DNA of 53,480 nt from Planktosalinus lacus. GTDB taxonomy: Bacteria; Bacteroidota; Bacteroidia; Flavobacteriales; Flavobacteriaceae. The stretch lies in NCBI RefSeq assembly GCF_014640155.1, contig NZ_BMGK01000012.1:1-53480 (forward strand), written 5' to 3'. This document shows positions 34,435-42,331 of the stretch, piece by piece (positions within the stretch are counted from its first letter, which is position 1; every line of letters starts with the position of its first letter). The notes under the pieces are model-generated. The model saw only the letters and a list, made by a program, of their open reading frames with translations. It did no database searches and was not told the DNA's origin. A program made the translations under genes and the position numbers.

Positions 34435-36273
34435 TTATAACTTAAGGTAAATCGACTTTAATTTTTGAGGTGTAATCGTTTCTTTCCAATTGGCACCCAA
34501 AGCATTTTCCCATAATGGCCCTAAACTTAAAGCCACCTCAATCATTTTATCTATTTGTTGGTCCGAAAGGTTTTTACAGACACCTTCAGGAATTTCAATC
34601 TGATGCTTTTGAACCATTTCTTTGAATAATGCTACGCCTTCAGGATAAAACTCTTCCAGCTTGTCAAATACAATACAGTTGCCAATTCCATGTTTAGTCC
34701 CCAAAACATAAGAGAGCCCATAACTCATTGCATGTGCTACTCCCACTTGTGAGTAGGCAATGCTCATACCGCCATGCCAGCTGGCCATCATAAGCTTGGC
34801 TCTGGACTCTGAATCACTCAGGGTATCGCTTAAAAAGAGTTCCTTGCATAATTCCAGTGCCTTTTCGCCATAGCTTTGACTAAACGCATTTAAAAAAGTG
34901 CCATGCAGTGATTCAATACAGTGTATATAGCAATCCATTCCGGTATAAAACCATTGATTTTTGGGAACGCCCCGTGTTAACTCAGGATCGAGAATTACCT
35001 GATCAAATGGGGTGTAATCACTGTTAATCCCTAATTTACGCTCGGGGCCACATAACACACAGGTGCGTGAAACTTCAGCTCCAGTGCCCGATATTGTAGG
35101 GATTCCTACGTGATAAACCGCTTTGTTTTCTACCAAATCCCACCCCTGATAATCTGCAGCACTTCCGGGATTGGTCAACAAAATAGATACCGCTTTTGCC
35201 AAATCCATTACACTACCCCCTCCTATTCCAATAATTCCGGAAGGCATTCCATCATATTGTTTTTTTAAACGACTCACCAATGCATCTACCTGACTGGTTT
35301 TGGGTTCTTCTTCGGTGGAAATAAAGATGATTTCATCTGAACCTTCTGTTTTAATACGGTTTAGAAAAGGAGCATTATTTTCAAAAACTGCATCTATTAA
35401 ATAGATAAACGGGGCATTTTCAGTACGCTGCTCTGCTAAAATATCATGGAGTTGCACAAAGCTTCCGGCACCAAAAACAATTTTAGGAACCATCGGGAAA
35501 TTACGAAATTCACGATTGACACCCTGTTTGGATTTTTTTATCAACAAATTGGCGCGTTTTAAATCTTCAGGAGTATCTATTTCTACACTTCTTGAATTGG
35601 ATACCGACATTTTTATATTCTTTCCGTTTTCAAGAAAACGAAGGCACTCTATTTTTTCCGTAGCTTCCAATTCACTCATTGGCAATCGATAAAAATCGAG
35701 TATGGCTTGCTTTCTAAAAGCATAGATTCCTTTATGTTTATAAAAAGTAACCGTTGATTTTTTGTCTCTTGGATAGGGAATGGGCGACCTTGAAAAGTAG
35801 AGTGCAAAATTTTCCTGATCAACCACCACTTTTACGGTATTGGGGTCGTTGATTTCTTTCCAGTCTGAAATTTCACTCATCAATGAGGCTAAATCAATTT
35901 TTTCGGCATCTTCCCCTTCAAATACTTTCAACACCTTCTCAAGTCCTTCCCTGTTTGTAAAGGGTTCATCACCCTGAACGTTTACCACAATATCTATATC
36001 CAGCGGTTCTACTGCTTCTGCAATGCGGTCGGTACCACAGTCATGTTCCCTTATACTGCGAATTACTTTACCGCCATTGGAGGCAATTTCATCATAAATG
36101 ATATCACTATCAGTCACTACATACACCTCCTCAAACAGACCTGTTTTTACCGTGGCTTGATAAGTTGTTAAAATCACACTTTGTCCCCCTAAATCCTGCA
36201 TCAATTTTCCCGGAAAACGAGTAGCACCATAACGTGCCGGAATCATTGCAATTACTTTCAATTGTGTCTTCAA
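34435..36273 (-). CDS. KdsB-KdnB fusion: CMP-Kdo synthetase plus Kdo 8-dehydrogenase-like domain
   Basis: A 612-residue two-domain protein. Residues about 1-245 are a complete CMP-Kdo synthetase (KdsB): [15 protein letters not shown] near 11, [26 protein letters not shown] near 75 and VNVQGDEPF near 95. Residues about 258-612 are an iron-containing alcohol dehydrogenase with [15 protein letters not shown] near 350, [15 protein letters not shown] near 390, [14 protein letters not shown] near 445 and GTKHGIGNC near 525. This second half resembles Shewanella KdnB, which oxidises C8 of Kdo as a step to 8-amino-Kdo. The start is a TTG at 36273; a second TTG at 36261 gives the usual [11 protein letters not shown]-terminus. 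Confidence 0.82.
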   Translation of the reverse strand: MKTQLKVIAMIPARYGATRFPGKLMQDLGGQSVILTTYQATVKTGLFEEVYVVTDSDIIYDEIASNGGKVIRSIREHDCGTDRIAEAVEPLDIDIVVNVQGDEPFTNREGLEKVLKVFEGEDAEKIDLASLMSEISDWKEINDPNTVKVVVDQENFALYFSRSPIPYPRDKKSTVTFYKHKGIYAFRKQAILDFYRLPMSELEATEKIECLRFLENGKNIKMSVSNSRSVEIDTPEDLKRANLLIKKSKQGVNREFRNFPMVPKIVFGAGSFVQLHDILAEQRTENAPFIYLIDAVFENNAPFLNRIKTEGSDEIIFISTEEEPKTSQVDALVSRLKKQYDGMPSGIIGIGGGSVMDLAKAVSILLTNPGSAADYQGWDLVENKAVYHVGIPTISGTGAEVSRTCVLCGPERKLGINSDYTPFDQVILDPELTRGVPKNQWFYTGMDCYIHCIESLHGTFLNAFSQSYGEKALELCKELFLSDTLSDSESRAKLMMASWHGGMSIAYSQVGVAHAMSYGLSYVLGTKHGIGNCIVFDKLEEFYPEGVALFKEMVQKHQIEIPEGVCKNLSDQQIDKMIEVALSLGPLWENALGANWKETITPQKLKSIYLKL

Positions 36274-36509
36274 AAATGATTATTTAAAAGATTAAAACTC
36301 AAAATTAAGATATTCTTTCGGATTGTCCTATCTAAATTAAATCAACTCGTTCTGAATGCCTAATTTCTGTATACTTTAAATAGGGTTAAAACAAATAAAA
36401 GCTTGGTTTAATTGGAACTATGTTGACTTTAAAACCGATTTTAACGTGTTCTTAATAGTAAGTATTTTTTTTAAATAGTATCTTGAATTTATAAATACTA
36501 AAACCAATA

Positions 36510-36947
36510 ATGATGATTATGAAAAGACTCACAGGCACAATTTTAATACTCCTTTTTACTGTTTTTACAGGGTTTTCACAAAACAACACCTTAGAAACAA
36601 TCAAGCTTCCGGAGAAGATCACTCAATATGTAAACCTCCATTTTCCCGATCATACAATTGTGGAAACCGAACGTGAAATTGAAGGGTTTCAACGCATATT
36701 TGAAGTAGAACTCAATGATGGAACCGAACTCGATTTTTCTAAAACCGGTGAACCATTAAAAATTGAAACTGAAAATACCATTCCAATAAGTGCAATTCCG
36801 GCACCTATTTTAGCCTATGTGAATGCAAACTTTCCTCAACAATCCATTCAGGAATGGGAGCTCAAGAAAAAGAAACAAAAAGTAGAGTTGACAAACAACA
36901 CAGAACTTACTTTTGACCTTGACGGTAATTTTTTAAAACAAGACTAA
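36510..36947 (+). CDS. PepSY-like domain protein, periplasmic
   Basis: A 145-residue exported protein with a signal peptide (about residues 4-22, ending FSQ). The mature part has two similar lobes. The first is LPEKITQYVNLHFPDHTIVE up to DFSKTGEPLKIE (about 30-85); the second is IPAPILAYVNANFPQQSI up to FDLDGNFLKQ (about 93-144). Each lobe has the helix-then-strands PepSY-like form, and both end in a strand with an acidic turn and hydrophobic residues. The family has no enzyme activity and may bind a partner. Three near-start Met codons (36510, 36513, 36519) leave the exact start open. Confidence 0.78.
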   Translation: MMIMKRLTGTILILLFTVFTGFSQNNTLETIKLPEKITQYVNLHFPDHTIVETEREIEGFQRIFEVELNDGTELDFSKTGEPLKIETENTIPISAIPAPILAYVNANFPQQSIQEWELKKKKQKVELTNNTELTFDLDGNFLKQD

Positions 36948-37099
36948 TTCACCTGAAATCAAAATTTGTATTGCTTAAATTGATTAAGGGATACACCCTT
37001 AAAGCAGTTTGATCTTTCATTTTTACCAACTGTTAACAATTTTCATTTTTTATCGATATAAATAATTGTATTTTTATCCCTTAAAATTTGAACGTATCA

Positions 37100-37864
37100 A
37101 TGGGAAAAATCATTGCGATAGCCAACCAAAAAGGGGGCGTTGGAAAAACAACAACCTCTGTTAATTTAGCCGCCTCGCTGGGGGTGCTGGAAAAAAAAGT
37201 ACTTTTAATCGATGCCGATCCTCAGGCCAATGCCACTTCCGGATTAGGGATTGATGTGGAAGCTGTTGAGGTTGGCTCCTATCAACTGTTGGAACACAGC
37301 GTTCAGGCAAAAGCAGCGATCATCAAAACTGATTCTCCCAACCTTGATTTAATCCCGGCGCACATTGATTTGGTAGCCATTGAAATAGAGCTTGTTGACC
37401 AGGAAAACAGGGAGTCAATGCTCAAAGAAGCCGTCAAAGACATCAAAGACGACTACGACTATATTTTAATTGACTGCGCCCCTTCTTTGGGGTTGCTCAC
37501 GCTCAATGCACTGACTGCTGCAGATTCTGTTTTGATACCCATCCAATGCGAATACTTTGCCCTGGAAGGACTCGGTAAATTGCTCAACACCATCAAAAGT
37601 GTTCAAAAAATACACAACCCTGAGCTCGACATTGAAGGGCTTTTATTAACGATGTATGATTCTCGTCTCAGACTGTCCAATCAAGTGGTGGATGAAGTGA
37701 AAAAACACTTCAGTGAAATGGTATTTAAAACAATCATCCAGCGAAATGTACGCTTAAGTGAAGCTCCCAGTTATGGTGAAAGCATCATTACCTACGATGC
37801 CGGAAGTAAGGGTGCCAATAATTACCTGAGTCTGGCTGAAGAACTCATCACTAAAAACAAATAA
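37100..37864 (+). CDS. parA: ParA family chromosome partitioning ATPase
   Basis: A 254-residue ATPase of the ParA/Soj family that segregates the chromosome with ParB. It has the deviant Walker A NQKGGVGKTT near residue 8, VLLIDADPQANAT near 37, the Walker B segment YILIDCAPSLG near 120 and the PIQCEYFALEG segment near 145. I start it at ATG 37100 (MGKIIAIA), not at an upstream TTG at 37088. ParB follows 2 bases later. Presence of parAB places this region fairly near the chromosome origin in many bacteria; no parS site was found in the window. Confidence 0.96.
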   Translation: MGKIIAIANQKGGVGKTTTSVNLAASLGVLEKKVLLIDADPQANATSGLGIDVEAVEVGSYQLLEHSVQAKAAIIKTDSPNLDLIPAHIDLVAIEIELVDQENRESMLKEAVKDIKDDYDYILIDCAPSLGLLTLNALTAADSVLIPIQCEYFALEGLGKLLNTIKSVQKIHNPELDIEGLLLTMYDSRLRLSNQVVDEVKKHFSEMVFKTIIQRNVRLSEAPSYGESIITYDAGSKGANNYLSLAEELITKNK

Positions 37865-37866
37865 CA

Positions 37867-38766
37867 ATGGCCAAAGCAACTAAAAAACAAGCTCTTGGCA
37901 GAGGTCTTTCTGCTTTATTGAAAGACCCTGATAACGATATTCAATCTGCTAACGATAAGGGTGCCGACAAAGTAGTGGGAACCATCGTTGAACTCGATAT
38001 AGAAAGCATCGACGTAAACCCTTATCAACCCCGCACCAGTTTCAATGAAGACACCCTTCAGGAGTTGGCTTCTTCCATCAAAGAACTCGGTGTGATACAA
38101 CCCATTACGGTTAGAAAAATTGATTTTAACAAATTTCAACTGGTTTCCGGTGAACGCCGTTTTCGTGCCTCTAAACTTGTGGGACTCAAAACCATTCCGG
38201 CTTATATCAGGATTGCCAACGATCAGGAATCACTTGAAATGGCTTTGGTTGAAAACATTCAGCGCCAGGACCTCGACCCCATCGAAATTGCACTTTCTTA
38301 CAGAAGGCTCATTGAAGAAATCCAACTCACTCAGGAAGAAATGAGCAATCGTGTGGGTAAAAATCGATCCACCATTGCCAACTACCTTCGTTTATTGAAA
38401 CTCGACCCCATTATTCAAACCGGAATGCGCGATAGTTTTATCAGTATGGGTCATGGAAGGGCCCTGATCACCCTTGAAGATACTAACGACCAACTGGATG
38501 TTTATGAAAAAATCATTTCAGATAAACTGTCTGTAAGAGATACAGAAGCACTGGTCAGAAAAATGCAGCAGCCTGAAACCACAAAATCAACTTCTCTTAA
38601 GGAAGTTCCTTCGTTTGCACGAAAAGCAGGCAGGGAACTCTCCGATTTCTTCGAAGTAAAAACTGAAGTAAAAGCCAATGCCAATGGTAAAGGGAAGCTG
38701 ATCATTCCGTTTAAAAACAAAGCCGAACTGGAACGGATTACTAAACTGATACAGGGTGAAAAGTAA
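37867..38766 (+). CDS. parB: ParB/Spo0J family chromosome partitioning protein
   Basis: A 299-residue DNA-binding protein that loads on parS. It has an N-terminal ParB/Sulfiredoxin CTPase part with NPYQPRTSFNEDTLQELA near 58 and GERRFRASKLVG near 98. It continues with the VENIQRQDLDPIEIA segment near 130, a helix-turn-helix (QEEMSNRVGKNRSTIANYLRLL) and a C-terminal dimerisation domain. The GERRFRAS motif is the CTP-binding hallmark. Its last 11 bases overlap the start of the DUF5683 gene (GTG at 38756). Confidence 0.96.
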   Translation: MAKATKKQALGRGLSALLKDPDNDIQSANDKGADKVVGTIVELDIESIDVNPYQPRTSFNEDTLQELASSIKELGVIQPITVRKIDFNKFQLVSGERRFRASKLVGLKTIPAYIRIANDQESLEMALVENIQRQDLDPIEIALSYRRLIEEIQLTQEEMSNRVGKNRSTIANYLRLLKLDPIIQTGMRDSFISMGHGRALITLEDTNDQLDVYEKIISDKLSVRDTEALVRKMQQPETTKSTSLKEVPSFARKAGRELSDFFEVKTEVKANANGKGKLIIPFKNKAELERITKLIQGEK

Positions 38767-39334
38767 ACAACTTTTAGGATGGTTACCGCTGCTGTTCATG
38801 GTGCAGGTCTTTGCACAACAAAAGGACACGCTTACTGTGGTTGCCAATGATGCCAGCCTATCAGTAAATCAAATCACCAAAGAACCTTATGACCCTCTCG
38901 CCCCTTCACGGGCGGCGTTTTATTCTGCTGTCATTCCCGGTCTCGGACAAGTTTACAACGAAAAATACTGGAAGATTCCTGTCATTTATGCAGGAATTGG
39001 CGCAAGCATTTATTTTTACACCACCAACAGAGAAGATTATACGCGCTATCGCGATGCTTATAAACGAAGACTTGCCGGTTATACCGATGATGAGTTTCAA
39101 GGAATTGCAAATGAAACCCTGATACGTGCCCAGCGCACTTCCAAAAGAAATATGGATGTAAGCCTGGCAGTTGCTGTGGGCTTTTATTTATTGAATATTG
39201 TAGATGCCAATGTGGACGCCCACTTAAAACAGTACAGTATTTCAGATGATTTATCACTGAACCCGGAAGTGGATTACAACCCCTTTCAGGAATCGACTAA
39301 TTATGGAATGCGTCTTACCTATAAATTGAACTAA
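38756..39334 (+). CDS. DUF5683 domain protein
   Basis: A 192-residue exported protein (signal about residues 4-21, ending VFAQ). The mature part contains PSRAAFYSAVIPGLGQVYNEKYWKIPVIYAGIG (starting near 51), with a hydrophobic helix near 70-88, and a second hydrophobic segment SLAVAVGFYLLNIVDANVDAHL near 140-160. It ends like an outer-membrane strand (RLTYKLN). The family is confined to Bacteroidota and has no known role. Its order after parAB and before dapB is one I recognise from Flavobacteriaceae. The start is GTG inside parB. Confidence 0.85.
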   Translation: MKSKQLLGWLPLLFMVQVFAQQKDTLTVVANDASLSVNQITKEPYDPLAPSRAAFYSAVIPGLGQVYNEKYWKIPVIYAGIGASIYFYTTNREDYTRYRDAYKRRLAGYTDDEFQGIANETLIRAQRTSKRNMDVSLAVAVGFYLLNIVDANVDAHLKQYSISDDLSLNPEVDYNPFQESTNYGMRLTYKLN

Positions 39335-39337
39335 ATT

Positions 39338-40042
39338 ATGAAAATAGCACTTTTAGGTTATGGGAAGATGGGTAAAACCATCGAAAAATTGGCTGTTGAA
39401 AAAGGACATCAAATTGTTGCTGTTATCACTGGTAAAGAACAATTGAGTAAGCTCTCCAATGCCGATGTTGCCATCGATTTTAGTGTCCCGGAGGCAGCAG
39501 TCGTCAATATAGAACGTTGTTTTGAACAACAAATACCGGTAGTAAGTGGAACCACCGGTTGGCTCAAAGATTTTGATAAGGTGTTAAAAAGCTGCCAAAA
39601 CCGTAACGGAAGCTTTATTTATGCATCTAATTTCAGTGTGGGTGTCAATTTATTTTTTGAATTAAACCAAAAATTGGCACAACTCATGGCCAAACACAAT
39701 GAATACAAGGTGTCTCTGGAAGAAATTCATCATACTCAAAAATTGGATGCCCCCAGTGGAACAGCCATTTCATTGGCTAATGATATTATTGCACAAAGCA
39801 ACTATACAAACTGGAAACTCAATGGGGCTGCGCAAGGTGAAATTCCTATTAATGCTCTACGGCTTGAAGATGTAAAAGGAACGCATACGATCACCTACCA
39901 ATCAAGCATCGACACCATAAGTATAAAGCATGAAGCCCATAGCCGGGAGGGGTTTGCTTTGGGGGCGCTGCTCGCTGCAGAATGGCTTCAAAACAAAAAA
40001 GGGGTTTTTACAATGAAAGATGTACTCGGAATTCAATCCTGA
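39338..40042 (+). CDS. dapB: 4-hydroxy-tetrahydrodipicolinate reductase
   Basis: A 234-residue reductase of the diaminopimelate/lysine pathway. It has the N-terminal NAD(P)-binding GYGKMGK, then VAIDFSVPEAAVVN near 48 and the conserved GTTGW near 71. EEIHHTQKLDAPSGTAI near 128 carries the catalytic His and Lys. Length is somewhat below the E. coli enzyme (273), as is common in Bacteroidota. It starts 3 bases after DUF5683 and precedes lepB. Confidence 0.95.
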   Translation: MKIALLGYGKMGKTIEKLAVEKGHQIVAVITGKEQLSKLSNADVAIDFSVPEAAVVNIERCFEQQIPVVSGTTGWLKDFDKVLKSCQNRNGSFIYASNFSVGVNLFFELNQKLAQLMAKHNEYKVSLEEIHHTQKLDAPSGTAISLANDIIAQSNYTNWKLNGAAQGEIPINALRLEDVKGTHTITYQSSIDTISIKHEAHSREGFALGALLAAEWLQNKKGVFTMKDVLGIQS

Positions 40043-40106
40043 TTTGGGTTTTAAAAAGACAAAAAAAATTGAAAATACAGTTAACAATACTTAAAAAGAA
40101 AGCATT

Positions 40107-41684
40107 ATGACACTTACTGAATGGTTTATATTTTTCCTGATAGTGCAGCTCATTCACTTTGCAGGAACCTGGAAACTTTATCGCAAAGCCGGCAGAAAAC
40201 CCTGGGAGGCCGCCATCCCTGTTTACAATGCGGTTGTATTAATGAAAATCATTAACCGCCCCTGGTGGTACACCCTCCTCTTATTTATCCCAATCATCAA
40301 TTTGATTATGTTTCCGGTGGTATGGGTAGAAACCCTGCGCAGTTTTGGAAAAAACAGCACTACCGATACTGTTTTAGGTGTGGTGACACTAGGTTTATAC
40401 ATAGCCTATGTGAATTATACCCAGGATGTAACTTACATTCAAGACAGAGAACTTAAGCCTAAAAGCGGCTCAGGAGAATGGGTGAGTTCCATACTGTTTG
40501 CTGTGGTGGTGGCTACCATAGTGCATACTTATTTCATTCAACCTTTTACAATCCCTACCTCCTCTTTGGAGAAAACCCTGTTGGTAGGTGACTTTTTATT
40601 TGTCAGCAAAATGCATTATGGTGCCCGTACACCTATGACCGCTGTTTCATTCCCTATGGTACACGATACCATTCCTGTTGCTAAAGTAAAATCCTATACC
40701 AAGAAACCACAAATTCCTTATTTCAGGTTTCCTGCATTTCAGGACATTCAACGCAATGATATCGTGGTGTTTAACTGGCCAACAGATACCGTGCCCTACT
40801 TCTTTTACCAGGGCCCCGAAACATTTGACAAACCCATTGATAAAAAATCAAACTACGTAAAACGAGCAGTAGGGATTCCCGGTGACTCTCTTGAACTAAG
40901 AGATGGCTATGTGTATATCAACGGAAAACAAAATGAGCTGCCAGACCGTGCGCGTCTACAGTTTGCTTATGGTTTTACAACCAAAGAACCTCTTAGAAAC
41001 ATACAGTTCTTAAAAGACCGTTATGACATTACCGAGATTTACCCAATGAGTAATGATTACAAAACCTTCAGGGCCAATGTCACTGAGGAAGGTATTGAAA
41101 TGTTAAAAAACAACCCCAACATTGATCAGGTCATTCCACTTAGAGCAAAACCGGGAGAAGCCAATCCATCGATCTTTCCCCACCATCCATCCTACAAATG
41201 GAATACGTCTCATTTTGGTCCTATTTATATTCCTAAAGCAGGAGTTACCGTAGCAATTACACCGGAAAGCATTCCTTTTTACAAGCGAATCATAGAAGTG
41301 TATGAAGGAGAGGAAATGGGCGTTGAACAAAAAGTAAGCGTTCAGGGCAATCAGGTTTTAATGAACGGCACACCTTTCTCTGATTATACCTTTAAACAAG
41401 ATTATTACTGGATGATGGGTGACAACCGAAACAACTCAGAAGATGCCCGTATGTGGGGCTATGTCCCCCATAACCACGTGGTGGGAAAACCTGTCTTTAT
41501 CTGGATGAGCTGGGATTCCAACGAAAAAGGATTTAATAAAATTCGCTGGGATCGCATGTTTACCACAGTGGGGGGTGACGGTGAACCTGTTTCTTACTTT
41601 AAATACTTCCTGATTGTATTGGCAGGTTGGTTTATATTTGATTTTATAAGAAAACGTAAGAAAAAAAATGACACCGGATTGTAG
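40107..41684 (+). CDS. lepB: Signal peptidase I, long Bacteroidota form
   Basis: A 525-residue leader peptidase. The N-terminal region has a DUF5684-like membrane part (about 1-110: several hydrophobic segments, WFIFFLIVQLIHFAGTWKLY and NRPWWYTLLLFIPIINLI). The catalytic serine is Ser153 in IPTSSLEKTLLVGDF, after a transmembrane anchor (about 127-145). The general base lysine is Lys252 in KRAVGIPGDSLEL. The substrate-binding C-terminal box is MMGDNRNNSEDARMWG near 435. A C-terminal transmembrane helix (about 495-515) is an addition over E. coli LepB. It is in the same unit as dapB. Confidence 0.94.
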   Translation: MTLTEWFIFFLIVQLIHFAGTWKLYRKAGRKPWEAAIPVYNAVVLMKIINRPWWYTLLLFIPIINLIMFPVVWVETLRSFGKNSTTDTVLGVVTLGLYIAYVNYTQDVTYIQDRELKPKSGSGEWVSSILFAVVVATIVHTYFIQPFTIPTSSLEKTLLVGDFLFVSKMHYGARTPMTAVSFPMVHDTIPVAKVKSYTKKPQIPYFRFPAFQDIQRNDIVVFNWPTDTVPYFFYQGPETFDKPIDKKSNYVKRAVGIPGDSLELRDGYVYINGKQNELPDRARLQFAYGFTTKEPLRNIQFLKDRYDITEIYPMSNDYKTFRANVTEEGIEMLKNNPNIDQVIPLRAKPGEANPSIFPHHPSYKWNTSHFGPIYIPKAGVTVAITPESIPFYKRIIEVYEGEEMGVEQKVSVQGNQVLMNGTPFSDYTFKQDYYWMMGDNRNNSEDARMWGYVPHNHVVGKPVFIWMSWDSNEKGFNKIRWDRMFTTVGGDGEPVSYFKYFLIVLAGWFIFDFIRKRKKKNDTGL

Positions 41685-41698
41685 TGGACGGGTCACGT

Positions 41699-42331
41699 TT
41701 ACAAGCGGTATATAAGCATCACACCGCCACGGTAGGGTAACCATTCTCCACTTTTATTAAAACCGCTAGTGGTTATTACAGGGTTTTCAGGATCAGAGTT
41801 GTCGATGTTATCAATGCGATCACCCTCTGCATTATAGCCTTTGTAGTTACTTTGTGAACTTCCTCCTCCCAGAAAAAGCTCCATTCCCCAATGCCGGTTA
41901 AAGAAGTAATTGTAGCCTAATGTTATGCCGTAATAGTTATTGCGCCCTGTTTGATAAGTGCCTTTTGGATATTTTTGACCGGAAACACTAAAGGGAAATC
42001 GATTTTTGGTTAAGTGGAACATTCCAAAGCCAATATGAGCGCCTGCAAAAAACCCTGTATTGTCTTGGTTTGTGTAATATCGCAATTCAGGAAAAACCTG
42101 AACAAACTGAAGAGGTGTGCCGTTAAAAGAATTCCAAAAAGAAGCACTTACATCCAGTTGAACACTTAACTTATCTGAAATTCTAAATTCAGAACCAACA
42201 TTGGGAATCAATATAAGCGCACTGAAAGCATTGGCTTTTATTCTGATATGATTTTGAGCATCTGACTGAAAACTGCAAAAACACCACAGGCAAACAGATA
42301 GCAGGCAGTATCTCATCAATCTTTGAATCAC
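41699..42331 (-). CDS. DUF3575 family outer-membrane barrel-like protein
   Basis: A 210-residue protein with a signal peptide (about 7-25, ending SDAQ). The rest alternates aromatic and polar residues as in a small outer-membrane beta-barrel: GFFAGAHIGFGMFHL, NNYYGITLGYNYFFN, WGMELFLGGG, ending RGGVMLIYRL. This matches DUF3575. The start is GTG at 42331, overlapping the TGA of the upstream wzc gene (GTGA); an ATG at 42316 is the alternative. Its place as third gene after Wza and Wzc suggests a role in polysaccharide export. It is convergent with lepB, 14 bases apart. Confidence 0.78.
   Translation of the reverse strand: MIQRLMRYCLLSVCLWCFCSFQSDAQNHIRIKANAFSALILIPNVGSEFRISDKLSVQLDVSASFWNSFNGTPLQFVQVFPELRYYTNQDNTGFFAGAHIGFGMFHLTKNRFPFSVSGQKYPKGTYQTGRNNYYGITLGYNYFFNRHWGMELFLGGGSSQSNYKGYNAEGDRIDNIDNSDPENPVITTSGFNKSGEWLPYRGGVMLIYRL

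Noticed and set aside
41472-41487. Palindromic CCACGTGG inside lepB as a possible ParB site
   Set aside because: It lacks the flanking bases of parS and falls in a conserved coding region, so chance is more likely.
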